Positions 1-10,346 of a stretch of DNA of 64,000 nucleotides are shown in pieces; positions within the stretch are counted from its first letter, which is position 1, and every line of letters begins with the position of its first letter. The DNA is taken from the NCBI RefSeq assembly GCF_913777995.1, contig NZ_CAJYVE010000020.1:1-64000 (forward strand). The letters are read 5' to 3'. The position numbers and the translations under genes were made by a program. Source of the DNA: an uncultured Pseudomonas sp. (GTDB lineage: Bacteria > Pseudomonadota > Gammaproteobacteria > Pseudomonadales > Pseudomonadaceae). Under the pieces are notes generated by a model that worked only from the letters and a program-made list of their open reading frames with translations, made no database searches and was not told the origin of the DNA.

Positions 1-3000
1 CTCGCCGCTGATCACCGCCACCGCCTGTGGGGTGCGCTGTGCCTGGTCGGCAAACAGCTGGTGGACGAAGCGCTGGCTTGGCCAACGCGCCTCGGTCTGC
101 TCGCTGATCGCCAGTACCGCCTGCTGCTGTTCAGCGTCCAGCAGCGCCAGGCTGCCAATGGATTGCCGTGGACCGGCGAGCATGGCGTCCAGCAGGTTGC
201 TCAGCGCGCAGGCCAGGAGCCGCACGCCCTGGGCGGAGAATGCCTGGCACTGGTAGATGAAATGCAGGCTCAGCTCGTCGCCGAGGCTCACTGCCAGGGT
301 CATCGGGTAGTTGGTCTGTTCGTGGCTGCTGACGCCGGAGAAGCTCAAGTCGCCGGGCGCCCGCTGCAATGCCTCGGAAACCGGGTAGTTCTCGAACACC
401 AGAATGCTGTCGAACAGGGCTTCACCGCCCTGCCCGGCCCAGCGCTGGATCTCGTAGAGCGGCGTGTGCTCGTGCTCGCGCAGGGCCAGGTTCAGGCCCT
501 GTACGTCTTGCAACCACTGCTCGACGGACTGCTCGGGACGCGGCGTGGCGATCACCGGCAGGGTGTTGATGAACAGCCCGATCTGCTCCTCGATACCCGG
601 CAGGTCGGCCGGGCGCCCGGCCACCGTGGCGCCGAAAGCGACGCTGGCTTGCCCGGTGAAGCGTTGCAACAGCAGCAGCCAGGCCGCCTGCACCAGGGTA
701 TTGACGGTGACCTTGTGCTGCCGGGCGAACTCGCCCAAGCGTCGGGTGCGCGCGGCGTCCAGCACGCATTCATGGCTGCCACGTCCGTTGGGACGCACGG
801 CGGCGGACTCGTCGCCCTGCGCCAGGCTGGGCTGCGCCAGCCGGGTCGGCTCGGCCAGGTCGGCGAGCCTGGCACGCCAGAAGCGCTGGCTGGCCGCCGC
901 GTCCTGCGCCTGCAGCCAGGCAATGTAGTCGCGGTAGCGCCCGCCCGCCGCCGGCGGCGTCTGCCCGGCGTAGCGCTGCAGCACCTCGGCCAGCAGGCGC
1001 GCATTGCTCCAGCCGTCCATGAGAATGTGATGGCTGGTGTAGACCAGGTGATGGCTCTGCTCGCCGGTGCGCACCACCAGCAGACGCAACAGCGGCGCCT
1101 GCGCCAGATCGAAGCCGCGTACCCGTTCGGCATCGGCCAGGGCCGCCAGGGCGGCCTGTTGTTCAGACCGCCCCTGCCAGTCCTGCTCGCTGTACGGCAG
1201 GGCGACATGCTGATGAATGAGCTGCAACGGCTCGCCCATCGGCCCGGCCAGGATGAAAGCGCTGCGCAGCACGTCATGAGCGGCCAGGGTCGCCTCCCAG
1301 GCGGCCTTGAAGCGCTGGCTGTCCAGGCCCTGCACATCGACGCGCATCTGGTTGACGTAGTCGCCACCGCCCTGCTCGAGCAGGGTGTGGAACAGCATGC
1401 CCTGTTGCATGGGCGACAGCGGGTAGATGTCCTGCAGGTGCGCAGCAGGCACCGGCAGGGCATCCAGCTCGCGCTGGTCGAGGTTCACCAAGGGGAAGTC
1501 GGACGGCGTCACGCCACGCGGCTGAGCATCGCAGCAGTGGCGCACCAGCGCCTCCAGCTCCTCGGCATAAGCGTCCGCCAGGTGCTGGATCGTGGCGCTG
1601 TCGAACATCTCGCGGCTGAAGGTCCAGCTCAGGCTCAGGGCACCGCCGTACACATGGCCGTTGACGGTAAGCCAGTTGCCCAGCGGCGCATGGCCGTCGT
1701 GCTCGCGGCCCCGGGCTTCGCTGGCCGGCGCGAACAGGGCGTCTGCGGCATCGAAACTGCTGTCGAAACGGCCCAGGTAGTTGAAGGTGATACGCGGCAC
1801 CGGCAGGGCGGCCAGCGCTTGCCGGGTCTCGGCCGTGCCCATGTAGCGCAGCACGCCAAAGCCCAACCCCTTGCCGGGTACTGCACGCAGCTGTTCCTTG
1901 ACCGCCTTGATCGAGTCTTCCAGCCCCGCCGACGGCGTCAGCTGCACCGGGTACAGGCTGGTGAACCAGCCCACGGTGCGGCTCAGGTCGATGTCTTCGA
2001 ACAGCTCTTCACGGCCATGTCCCTCCAGCTCGACCAGCAGCGAGGCGCTGCCGGTCCAACGCGTCACGACCCGCGCCAGAGCGGTCAGCAGCAGGTCGTT
2101 GACCTGCGTGCGATAGGCCGCCGGCGCCTCTTGCAGCAGGCGACGCGTGTTCAGTGCATCGAGTCGGCTTTCCAGCGTCACTGCCAGGTCTTCACGCAGT
2201 GCGCCGTGCGGGTTGGCGCACGGCAGCGCGGTGTCCTGGTCACGCAGTACGGCCTGCCAATAGGGCAGCTCGGCCAGCCAGGCGCTGTGCTCGTGCAGGC
2301 GCTGCCCCCAGGCCTGCACGGAGCTGGTGCGGGCGGGCAACGTCGCGGCCTGCCCGGCTTCGATCTGCCGGTAGGCCTGTTGCAAGTCCTCCAGCAGGAT
2401 GCGCCAGGACACGCCATCCACCACCAGGTGATGGACCACCAGCAGCAGACGCTGGCTGCCATCGGCGAGGTCGGCCAGCAGCGCACGCAACAGCGGGCCG
2501 TCGCGCAGGTCGAGGCTGCCCTGGGCTTCATCGCACAGCACTTCGAGGATCTCGTCATCCGCCACTTGCATGTGCCAGGTCAGCGGCTGCGCAGCGCTGT
2601 CGCGATAGTGGGCCTGCCACTGCCCGTCGTGGCATTCGAAGGCCATGCGCAGGCTGTCATGCCGGGCAACCAGCGCCTGCAGCGCCGCCTCCAGGCAGCG
2701 GGCATCCAGCGCCGTGGCAGGCCGCAGCAGCAGCGACTGGTTCCAGCGCTGGCGCTGCGGCATGTCCTGTTCGAAGAACGCCTGCTGCACCGGCAGCAGC
2801 AACGCCTGGCCGACGGGCGCCTGCGCGGCCGGACTGGCCGCGTCATCCTGCACCGCCACGCAGGCCAGGCTGGCGATGGTCTGGTGCTGGAACAGATGCT
2901 TGGCGGTGAAGCGCAGGCCGGCCTGCCGCGCGCGGCTGACCACCTGGATGGAGGTAATCGAATCACCGCCCAGTTCGAAGAAGTTGTCTGCCACGCCGAC

Positions 3001-6000
3001 CCGTTCGAGCTTGAGCACATCGGCCCAGATCTGCGCCAGGCAACGCTCCCGGTCATTGCCTGGCGGCTGGTAGGCAACCTGCGCGACGCTGGCGTCAGGG
3101 GCTGGCAGCCGCTGGCGATCGAGTTTGCCATTGAGGGTCAGCGGCAGGCTGTCGAGCAGCAGGATGTGCGCCGGCACCATGTAGTCCGGCAGGACGGCCT
3201 TGAGCCCGGCGCGCAGGCTGTCGCGCCAGGCGGCCTGGGCCTGCGGGTCAGCCAGCAACCCGGTGGCCTCGGGTACCACATAGCCCACCAGCTGCTTGCT
3301 GCCGCCGGTCTCCAGCGCCAGCACCACGGCGTGGCGTACACCGGGCTGTTGCTGCAGCAGCGACTCGACCTCACCCAGTTCGATACGGAAGCCGCGAATC
3401 TTCACCTGGTGGTCGATACGGCCACGGTATTCCAGCACGCCCTGTGCGTCGAAGCGCGCCAGGTCGCCGCTGCGGTAGAGTCGCCCACCCCCTGTGGTAC
3501 TGCTGTCGAAGGGGTCGGGAATGAACCGCTCGGCGGTGAGTGCCGGACGGTTGAAGTAACCCCGTGCCAGGCAGCCCTGGCCACCGATCAGCAGCTCGCT
3601 CTCGACGCCCACCGGTGCCGGTTGCAGGCCCTGGTCACAGACCTGCACACGGCGCCCGCCCAGCGGCTTGCCGATCGGCATGTTGCCCTGCGCCAGGCTG
3701 CCCGCGTCGACCTCGGCGCAGTCGAACACCGTGGTCACCACGGTCGCCTCGGTGGGCCCGTAGGTATTGAGCAGGCGTACATGGCCCAGCCCCGACGCCA
3801 GCCAGTCGCTCAAGCCTTCCGGCGGCAGCGCTTCACCGCCGACATGCACCTGGCGCAGGCTCGGGCAGGCGCCGGCTGGCCAGCGTTCGGCGGCCAACAG
3901 GCGCCAGTAGGCGGTCGGCAGGTCCGCGACGGTCACGCCGTGGGCTTCGATGCGCTCCCGGAGGGTGGCAATGTCCCAGACTTCCTGGCCACGCATCACC
4001 ACCTGGGCGCCGTGGCACAGCGCCGGGTACAACTGCTCGACGAAACCGTCGAAGCTCACCGTGGCGAACTGCAGCACCCGGTCTTGCGGCGACAGCCGCG
4101 AATAGTCGGCGGCCACCTGGCTGAACGCGGCCAGCTCGGCGTGGGCGATAGCCACGCCCTTGGGCCGGCCGGTGCTGCCAGAGGTGTAGATCACGTAGGC
4201 CAGGCTGGTCGGCAGCAGCGGCGTGGCGAGGTCGCTGTCGGGGTAGCCGGACCACTGCGGGTCGCCGACCTCCAGCACCGCGCAGTCCGGCGCCAACGGC
4301 AGGCGTTCGCGCAGGCCAGCCTGGGTCAGCAGTACTCGAATACCGCTGTCATCGAGCATGTAGGCCAGGCGCTCGCGCGGGTAGTCCGGGTCCAGCGGCA
4401 CGTAGGCACCGCCAGCCTTGAGCACCGCCAGCAGCGCCACGATCAATGGCAGGTCCCGTTCCAGGGCGATGCCGACCCGCACTTCCGGCCCCACGCCGCG
4501 CTCGCGCAGGGCATGCGCCAGGCGGTTGGCGCGGCGCTCGAGTTCGCCATAGCTCAGGCGCTGCTCGCCGAGCACCAGGGCGATGGTATCGGGGCGCTCA
4601 CGCGCCTGACGGGCGAACTGCAGGTGCACCGCCGGTGGCACATCGGCCCGCTGCCAGGCCGGATTCCAGTCCTGCGACATGCGCTGCGCGTCGCTGGCCG
4701 GCAGAATCGGCAGCTCGCCCACGGCCTGCTCGACGTCTTCGGCCAGGCCATGCAAGGCCTGCAACCAGTGTTCGGCCAAGGCCTGGATGCGCGGCGCCAG
4801 GAACAGATCGGTGGCGTAGGTGAACGAGGCCGTTACCCCGTTGCTGCGCTCCAGGGTGTCGAGCGCCAGGTCGAACTGGGCGGTGCGCTCGCCGAGTTCG
4901 ATCTCTTCGGCGCGCACGCCCTGCACGGCATCAGTGCCGATCTGCTCGCCCACGTCGCGCAGATGGTTGTACATCACCTGGAACAGCGGGTTGTGACCCA
5001 GCGCCCGCTCGGGCTTGAGCGCGTCGACCACCGCATCGAACGGCACGTCCTTGTTGGCCTGGGCCTGCAAGGTGGTTTCCCTGACCGCCGCCAGCAGCGC
5101 GTCGCCACGCTGTGCCGGGTCGATGGTGATACGCGCCACCAGGGTGTTGACGAAAAAGCCGATCAGGCCTTCCAGTTCCTCGCGGTTGCGGTTGGTGACC
5201 GGTATGCCGACATTGACCTTGTCCTGTCCGCTGTGACGGGCCAGCACCAGGGCGAAGCCGGCGAGGAATACATGAAACAGCGTGGCATTGGCTTGCACGG
5301 CGCGTTGCCGCAGGCGCGCCGTAAGGGCCGCGGGCAGGTGCAGGTCGATGCGCGCGCCACGGTAGCTCTGCACCGGCGGGCGCGGATGGTCGCTGGGCAG
5401 GGCCAGCACGCTGAAGTCATCTTCCAGCGCGCGGCGCCAATAGGCCAGTTGCTGCTCGGCCAGGCCGCCGGCCAGGCGCTGGCGTTGCCAGGCGGCGTAG
5501 TCGGCGTATTGCACCGCCAAGGCCGGCACGGCCTCGGTGCGCCGCGCGGCATGGCTGTTGTAGCGCGCAGCCAGCTCACGGACCATCACGCTCATCGACC
5601 AGCCGTCCGACACGATGTGATGCAGCACCAGGCACAGCACATGCGCCTGCGCAGCCGTCTTGAACAGGGTGATGCGCAGCAGCGGGCCGTGCTCCAGATC
5701 GAAGGGCTGGCCGACCTGCTCCTGGATCCACGCGTCGAGGGCGCTGTCGTCAGCCCCCTGCAGGTCGACGAAATCAATTTCGATACCGCTGGCCGGCAGG
5801 ATGCGCTGCCAGGGCTGGCCGTCACGCTCGACGAACACACTGCGCAGGGTTTCATGCCGCGCCAGCAGGGCATCGAAGGTCGCCTGCAGGGCCTGGCGAT
5901 CCAGCTCGCCGTGCAAGCGCACCGCCAGGGGCGTGTTGTACGCCGTGCTTGCCGGGTTGAGCTTCCAGAACAACCACTGCCGATGCTGGGCGTGCGACAC

Positions 6001-9000
6001 CGGCAGCGGCTGGCTGCGATCCACCGGCCTGATGCTGTCGTCCTGCACCGCCTCGACCGCCGCCAGCGCCTGACAGAAGCCTTCCAGGTCGGCGCTGTCG
6101 AACAGCGCCCGCAACGGCACCTCCAGATGCAGCTGCCGGCGCAGCCGCGACACCACCTGGGTGGCCAGCAGGGAGTGGCCGCCCAGGGCAAAGAAATTGT
6201 CGTCCAGGCCGACCCGCTCGACCCGCAGGACCGCGGCCCAGATGGCCGCCACGCTGATTTGCAGCGGGGTCTGCGCGGCGCGGTGGCTGGCCTGCACCTG
6301 CATCGGTGCCGGCAAGGCCCGGACATCCAGCTTGCCGTTGGCGGTCACCGGCAGACGCTCCAGCACCTGCCAGTGCAACGGCAGCTGATGCTCGGCCAGC
6401 GCGTGCCGCAGCGCCTCGCGCACGCACAGCACCAGGCCCTGGCGCGCCGTGTCGTCTGCCAGCGCAGCGCTCGGCACCAGCCAGGCCGCCAGGTATCGGT
6501 CACCCTCCTCGCCCAATACGCGAACCACAGCCTGCGCGATACCCGGCACCTGCAGGATGTGCTGTTCGATCTCGGCCAATTCGATGCGATGGCCGCGAAT
6601 CTTCACTTGGCCATCCATGCGCCCACCGAACGCCAGCAGACCTTCGGAATTACGCCGCACCCAGTCGCCTGAGCGATACAGGCGCGCGCCCGCCGCCCCG
6701 CATGGATCGGGCACGAAACGCTCGGCGGTCAACGCTGCACGGCCCAGATAACCGCGCGCCAGGGTCGCGCCACCGATGTACAGCTCGCCCCGAGCAGGGC
6801 CGGGCACCGATTGCAGGCAGGCGTCGAGCACGTGCACGCTGACGCCGGGCAGCGGGCTGCCGAGCAGCGGCTGGCCGTGCAATTCATGGGTGAGTACGCC
6901 GACCGTGGTTTCCGTCGGGCCGTAGTGATTGATCATGCGCAAGGCCGGTGCCAGTTCGGCGATCCGCTTCAGCAGCGCCGCCGGACAGGCTTCACCGCCG
7001 AGTACCAGGCAGCGCCCTGGCAAGGCCGCCGCACCGGCGGCGAGCATCGCCTGCAGGTGCGAGGGCACCATCTTCACCGCATCGATGGCGTGCTGCTGCA
7101 GGTAGGCAGCGAACCCCTCGGCGTCCAGCACGCGGTCCTTGTCCAGCAGGTGCAGGGTCTTGCCGTGGCACAACGCGCCGAACAGCAGGGTGTGGCCCAG
7201 GTCGGCGGCCGGCGTGGTGACCATCGCCAGGCTGGCCAGACCCTCGAGGTCCAGGCGCTCGGCCACGCCACGCAGGTAGTGGGCCAGCGCCCCATGGGTG
7301 ACGCCGACGCCCTTGGGCATGCCGGTGGTGCCGGAGGTGTAGATCACGTAGGCCAGCTGATCGGCACTGACGTTCTGCGCCGGAGCCTCCGCCTCGGGGT
7401 AGGCCGCAGCGATATCGATCGTCTCGATGCCATCGGGCAGCTCATCGGCCTGGCCCAGCACCCAGCGCACCTGACTGTCGGCGAGCATGAAGGCCTGGCG
7501 TGCCGGTGCCAGGCCCGGCTCGATGGGCAGGTAGGCCGCGCCGCTCTTGAGCGCCGCGACGATCGCCACCAGCATGTCGACGCTGCGGTCAGCCATGACC
7601 GCCACGCGCTCGTCCGGCTGCACGCCGCGCTGCAACAGAACATTCGCCAAGGCATTGGCGCGCTGCTCCAGCCCCTGGTAGCTCAGGCGGCCATCGGCAC
7701 ACACCGCCGCCAGGCGCTGCGGATGCGCCTGCGCCGCTCGTTCGATGAGGCGATGGACACAGGCCTGTGGCGGGGTGATGGGCTGGGCTGGCGCCGGGGC
7801 CGGTAGATCCAGAGGCAACTCGCCGACGCGCGAATCCGGCGCGGCGGCCAGGCCAGCGAGCAGACGCAACCAGTGCCGACCCAGCTCGCCCAGGCTGGCG
7901 GGTTCGAACAGCTCCACTGCGCCGGTGAACACCGCGTGCAGACGCCCGGCGCTTTCATAGGTATCCAGAGCCAGCTCGAAGCGCGCACTGTGGCTGCCCA
8001 GCGCCAGCTTCTCTACCCCCAGCCCGGAAGCCGTACGGATCTGCCCGGCATCGGCAACCTTCGGCTGGTGGTTGTAGAGCACCTGGAACAAGGGGTTGTG
8101 CCGCGCACTGCCCTGCAACCCCATGGCCTCGACCAGGCGTTCGAAGGGAAGCTCCTGATGCGCCTGGGCGCCCAGCGCGGTGTCCTTGACCCGCTGCAGC
8201 AGCTGGCGCACGTCCAGCAGTGGGTCGACCTCAGTGTGCAGCACCTGGGTGTTGATGAAGCAGCCGATCAGCCCTTCGACCTCCGCCCGGTTGCGGTTGG
8301 CCACCGGCACGCCTACGCGAATCGCCTGGCGACCGCTGTAGCGCTGCAGCAGCACCTTGAAGGCCGCCAGCAGCACCATGAACAGCGTCACGCCCTGCTC
8401 ACGGGCCAGTTCGCGCAGGCGCTCGGCCAATGCCGGCTCGACCTCGAAGGCGTAGCGGTTGCCGCGATAACTGCGCGACAGCGGACGCGGCTGATCGGTG
8501 GGCAGCTCCAGCGGCGTGTGGTCGTCACCCAGCTTGGCACGCCAGTAGTCCAACTGGCGCTCCTGCTCGCCGGCCTCCAGCCAGCTGCGCTGCCACAGCG
8601 CATAGTCGCGGTACTGGATCGGCAACGCCGGCAGCTCGGCCGCGCCGCCGACACACGCCGCGTCGTACAGGCGGATGAATTCCTCGATCAGCACGTTATA
8701 CGACCAGCCATCGGCCGCGATGTGGTGCAGGGTCAGCAACAGCACATGTTCCTGCTCGGCCAAGGCCAGCACCTGCACACGCAGCAACGGCCCATGGGCC
8801 AGGTCGAACGGCGCCAGCGCCTCGGCATCGGCCAGGCAGCGCACCTGCGCTTCGCGCTCGTCAGCCGCCAGGGCGCTCAGGTCGTGGCGGGCGATGGCCA
8901 CGGCGAACGGCGCGACAACCTGCTGGCGCACCTCGCCATCCGCTTCACGGAAGCGGCTGCGCAGGGTCTCGTGGCGCGCCACCAGGGCATCGAAGGCGCT

Positions 9001-9270
9001 TTGCAGCGCCTGTTCGTCAAGCGTGCCGCTCAGGCGTACGGCCATCGGCAGGTTGTAGGCGGCGCCCTGCGGATCGAGCTGCCAGAGGAACCACATGCGC
9101 TGCTGGGCGTACGACAGGCCATCACGCTCGGCCACCGGCACCTCGGCAGGAATCGGCAACAAGGCGAAGTCGACGGCCTGCTGTTGCAGGCCGGCCAGGA
9201 ACAGGCGGCGCTTCTCCGGGGGCAGTTCGATGAACCGGCGGGCGAGTTTCAGTGCGTCTTGAGCGTGCAT
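1..9270 (-). CDS. Pyoverdine side-chain non-ribosomal peptide synthetase, 3' end outside window
   Basis: This NRPS continues the pyoverdine peptide after PvdL. The frame is open from ATG 9270, preceded by AAGGA at 9279-9283, to base 1, giving 3090 codons with no stop. Domain order is C-A-T-C-A-T-E-C-A(partial). Condensation motifs HHIAADG (about residue 180), HHIVSDG (about 1215) and HHILMDG (about 2743) are intact. Adenylation cores lie near residues 640 and 1690, carriers near 1030 (GGHSLLA) and 2100 (GGDSI), and the epimerase motif HHLVVDGVSW near 2280. Pocket residues of A1 read DLTKVGHVG, the Asp code; A2 reads DGEDHGTVV, a Lys-type code seen in pyoverdine synthetases. The inferred order is L-Asp, then a D-configured Lys-like residue. 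The last readable residues (PQAVAVISGE) are the start of a third adenylation domain. By position it would act as PvdI, but pyoverdine NRPS names are strain-specific, so no symbol is given. It has its own PvdS-type promoter. Confidence 0.93.
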   Translation of the reverse strand, partial: MHAQDALKLARRFIELPPEKRRLFLAGLQQQAVDFALLPIPAEVPVAERDGLSYAQQRMWFLWQLDPQGAAYNLPMAVRLSGTLDEQALQSAFDALVARHETLRSRFREADGEVRQQVVAPFAVAIARHDLSALAADEREAQVRCLADAEALAPFDLAHGPLLRVQVLALAEQEHVLLLTLHHIAADGWSYNVLIEEFIRLYDAACVGGAAELPALPIQYRDYALWQRSWLEAGEQERQLDYWRAKLGDDHTPLELPTDQPRPLSRSYRGNRYAFEVEPALAERLRELAREQGVTLFMVLLAAFKVLLQRYSGRQAIRVGVPVANRNRAEVEGLIGCFINTQVLHTEVDPLLDVRQLLQRVKDTALGAQAHQELPFERLVEAMGLQGSARHNPLFQVLYNHQPKVADAGQIRTASGLGVEKLALGSHSARFELALDTYESAGRLHAVFTGAVELFEPASLGELGRHWLRLLAGLAAAPDSRVGELPLDLPAPAPAQPITPPQACVHRLIERAAQAHPQRLAAVCADGRLSYQGLEQRANALANVLLQRGVQPDERVAVMADRSVDMLVAIVAALKSGAAYLPIEPGLAPARQAFMLADSQVRWVLGQADELPDGIETIDIAAAYPEAEAPAQNVSADQLAYVIYTSGTTGMPKGVGVTHGALAHYLRGVAERLDLEGLASLAMVTTPAADLGHTLLFGALCHGKTLHLLDKDRVLDAEGFAAYLQQHAIDAVKMVPSHLQAMLAAGAAALPGRCLVLGGEACPAALLKRIAELAPALRMINHYGPTETTVGVLTHELHGQPLLGSPLPGVSVHVLDACLQSVPGPARGELYIGGATLARGYLGRAALTAERFVPDPCGAAGARLYRSGDWVRRNSEGLLAFGGRMDGQVKIRGHRIELAEIEQHILQVPGIAQAVVRVLGEEGDRYLAAWLVPSAALADDTARQGLVLCVREALRHALAEHQLPLHWQVLERLPVTANGKLDVRALPAPMQVQASHRAAQTPLQISVAAIWAAVLRVERVGLDDNFFALGGHSLLATQVVSRLRRQLHLEVPLRALFDSADLEGFCQALAAVEAVQDDSIRPVDRSQPLPVSHAQHRQWLFWKLNPASTAYNTPLAVRLHGELDRQALQATFDALLARHETLRSVFVERDGQPWQRILPASGIEIDFVDLQGADDSALDAWIQEQVGQPFDLEHGPLLRITLFKTAAQAHVLCLVLHHIVSDGWSMSVMVRELAARYNSHAARRTEAVPALAVQYADYAAWQRQRLAGGLAEQQLAYWRRALEDDFSVLALPSDHPRPPVQSYRGARIDLHLPAALTARLRQRAVQANATLFHVFLAGFALVLARHSGQDKVNVGIPVTNRNREELEGLIGFFVNTLVARITIDPAQRGDALLAAVRETTLQAQANKDVPFDAVVDALKPERALGHNPLFQVMYNHLRDVGEQIGTDAVQGVRAEEIELGERTAQFDLALDTLERSNGVTASFTYATDLFLAPRIQALAEHWLQALHGLAEDVEQAVGELPILPASDAQRMSQDWNPAWQRADVPPAVHLQFARQARERPDTIALVLGEQRLSYGELERRANRLAHALRERGVGPEVRVGIALERDLPLIVALLAVLKAGGAYVPLDPDYPRERLAYMLDDSGIRVLLTQAGLRERLPLAPDCAVLEVGDPQWSGYPDSDLATPLLPTSLAYVIYTSGSTGRPKGVAIAHAELAAFSQVAADYSRLSPQDRVLQFATVSFDGFVEQLYPALCHGAQVVMRGQEVWDIATLRERIEAHGVTVADLPTAYWRLLAAERWPAGACPSLRQVHVGGEALPPEGLSDWLASGLGHVRLLNTYGPTEATVVTTVFDCAEVDAGSLAQGNMPIGKPLGGRRVQVCDQGLQPAPVGVESELLIGGQGCLARGYFNRPALTAERFIPDPFDSSTTGGGRLYRSGDLARFDAQGVLEYRGRIDHQVKIRGFRIELGEVESLLQQQPGVRHAVVLALETGGSKQLVGYVVPEATGLLADPQAQAAWRDSLRAGLKAVLPDYMVPAHILLLDSLPLTLNGKLDRQRLPAPDASVAQVAYQPPGNDRERCLAQIWADVLKLERVGVADNFFELGGDSITSIQVVSRARQAGLRFTAKHLFQHQTIASLACVAVQDDAASPAAQAPVGQALLLPVQQAFFEQDMPQRQRWNQSLLLRPATALDARCLEAALQALVARHDSLRMAFECHDGQWQAHYRDSAAQPLTWHMQVADDEILEVLCDEAQGSLDLRDGPLLRALLADLADGSQRLLLVVHHLVVDGVSWRILLEDLQQAYRQIEAGQAATLPARTSSVQAWGQRLHEHSAWLAELPYWQAVLRDQDTALPCANPHGALREDLAVTLESRLDALNTRRLLQEAPAAYRTQVNDLLLTALARVVTRWTGSASLLVELEGHGREELFEDIDLSRTVGWFTSLYPVQLTPSAGLEDSIKAVKEQLRAVPGKGLGFGVLRYMGTAETRQALAALPVPRITFNYLGRFDSSFDAADALFAPASEARGREHDGHAPLGNWLTVNGHVYGGALSLSWTFSREMFDSATIQHLADAYAEELEALVRHCCDAQPRGVTPSDFPLVNLDQRELDALPVPAAHLQDIYPLSPMQQGMLFHTLLEQGGGDYVNQMRVDVQGLDSQRFKAAWEATLAAHDVLRSAFILAGPMGEPLQLIHQHVALPYSEQDWQGRSEQQAALAALADAERVRGFDLAQAPLLRLLVVRTGEQSHHLVYTSHHILMDGWSNARLLAEVLQRYAGQTPPAAGGRYRDYIAWLQAQDAAASQRFWRARLADLAEPTRLAQPSLAQGDESAAVRPNGRGSHECVLDAARTRRLGEFARQHKVTVNTLVQAAWLLLLQRFTGQASVAFGATVAGRPADLPGIEEQIGLFINTLPVIATPRPEQSVEQWLQDVQGLNLALREHEHTPLYEIQRWAGQGGEALFDSILVFENYPVSEALQRAPGDLSFSGVSSHEQTNYPMTLAVSLGDELSLHFIYQCQAFSAQGVRLLACALSNLLDAMLAGPRQSIGSLALLDAEQQQAVLAISEQTEARWPSQRFVHQLFADQAQRTPQAVAVISGE

Positions 9271-9327
9271 GCAATGCGTCCTTGTCGATAGGAAGCGGGG
9301 CCGAGTGGCCCGGTCGATCCCACAAGG

Positions 9328-9351
9328 ACGAAGCAGCAGAGGGTTGATTTA
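9328..9351 (-). promoter_or_regulatory. PvdS-dependent (iron-starvation) promoter of the side-chain NRPS
   Basis: On the minus strand the sequence is TAAAT (9351-9347), 16 nt, then CGT (9330-9328). This is the full PvdS consensus, about 60 bp before the NRPS start. It is the best match of the four such sites in the window. Confidence 0.8.
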
Positions 9352-9441
9352 GCCGCCGGCACGGGCAGGGGCAGGGGCAGGCTGACTGACAGGTAAGGGG
9401 GATAAAGGGCAATACTGTTCGATTAGGCGCTTTGCGGCCCT

Positions 9442-9530
9442 GTGGGAGCGAGCTTGCTCGCGAAAAGCTGGCAAAGTCACTGCATCTGTTGTGAACGTGA
9501 CGCCGCCTTCGCGAGCAAGCTCGCTCCCAC
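9442..9530. repeat. REP-like inverted-repeat element, type GAGCGAGCTTGCTCGC
   Basis: Two arms, GTGGGAGCGAGCTTGCTCGCG and its complement, face each other around a spacer of about 45 bp. On the minus strand the spacer contains GTTCACAACAGATGCAGTGA (9477-9496), identical to the core of two elements of the other end type. It lies between the thioesterase and the NRPS, upstream of the NRPS promoter, so the two genes are likely separate transcription units. Confidence 0.85.
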
Positions 9531-9589
9531 GGACTGAACTGTATCTGGATAAAGGGCGTCGGCCGCCGGGAAAAGCGCTGGCCGAGGCT

Positions 9590-10336
9590 TCAGCCGGCCA
9601 CCGCGGCCAGGCGCCGGCCACGCTGGCGGTGCAGGTCGACTTCCAGGTTCGAACGCAGAATACGCAGCACCATGCCTTCGTGGTCGTGGATGAAGAAGTG
9701 CCGGCCGGGCAGCATCTCCAAGGAAAAATTGGCGTCGCTCTCCTGCTGCCAGGCGATCAACTGCTCTTGGGTGGCCTTGTCATCCTTGCCACCCAGCACA
9801 TGGATCGGACAACTCAGCAACGGTCGCTGACGACGCTGATAGAGGCCGCACAGCCGGAAGTCGGCGCGCAGCACCGGCAGGGTCAGGGCCATCAGCTCTT
9901 CGTTGTCCAGCACCTCCTGCGGCGTGCCGTTGAGGTCTCGCAGCTCGGCCTTGAGCTGGGCGTCGGTCTTGGGGTCGGCAAAGCCGCGTGCGTAGTCATC
10001 ACGCATCGACGGCGCTGCGGTGCCGGAGGCGAACAGTGAAACGGGCGGCGGCGCGCCCAGCTCACGCAGCACGTGGGCGATCTCGAAAGCCAGCAGCGCG
10101 CCGAGGCTATGGCCGAACAGCGCATAAGGCGTCTTCAGCGCTGGCAGGATTTCCAGTGCCAGCTGCCGCGCCAGCGCTGGCATGTCGGTCTGCAGCGCCT
10201 CGCCCAGGCGCGCACCGCGCCCGGGGATTTCCACCGGCTGCACCTGCAGCCACTGCGGCAGGTGGCGCCGCCAGCGGCTGAACACCATGGCGCTGGCGCC
10301 CGAGTAAGGCAGGCAGAACAGTTGCACGGTTGCCAT
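9590..10336 (-). CDS. Type II thioesterase of the pyoverdine locus
   Basis: A 248-aa alpha/beta-hydrolase of the external (type II) thioesterase family. These enzymes clear mis-primed acyl groups from NRPS carrier domains in the cytoplasm. The opening LFCLPYSGASA and the nucleophile elbow GHSLG in FGHSLGALLAFEIA (about residues 87-100) are typical, and a late GGKDD followed by GRHFFIHD supplies the Asp/His part of the triad. It starts 10 bp after the MbtH-like gene and is surely co-transcribed with it. P. aeruginosa has two such genes, PvdG next to pvdL and PA2411 next to the MbtH gene. The neighbours here match the PA2411 position, so pvdG is not assigned. Confidence 0.9.
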   Translation of the reverse strand: MATVQLFCLPYSGASAMVFSRWRRHLPQWLQVQPVEIPGRGARLGEALQTDMPALARQLALEILPALKTPYALFGHSLGALLAFEIAHVLRELGAPPPVSLFASGTAAPSMRDDYARGFADPKTDAQLKAELRDLNGTPQEVLDNEELMALTLPVLRADFRLCGLYQRRQRPLLSCPIHVLGGKDDKATQEQLIAWQQESDANFSLEMLPGRHFFIHDHEGMVLRILRSNLEVDLHRQRGRRLAAVAG

Positions 10337-10346
10337 GGCGTAGACC

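Noticed and set aside
61-6672. A 2203-codon open frame on the plus strand opposite the side-chain NRPS
   Set aside because: It lies antisense to a clear NRPS frame, has Gln/Arg/His/Gly-rich composition typical of a mirrored GC-rich frame, and matches no family.
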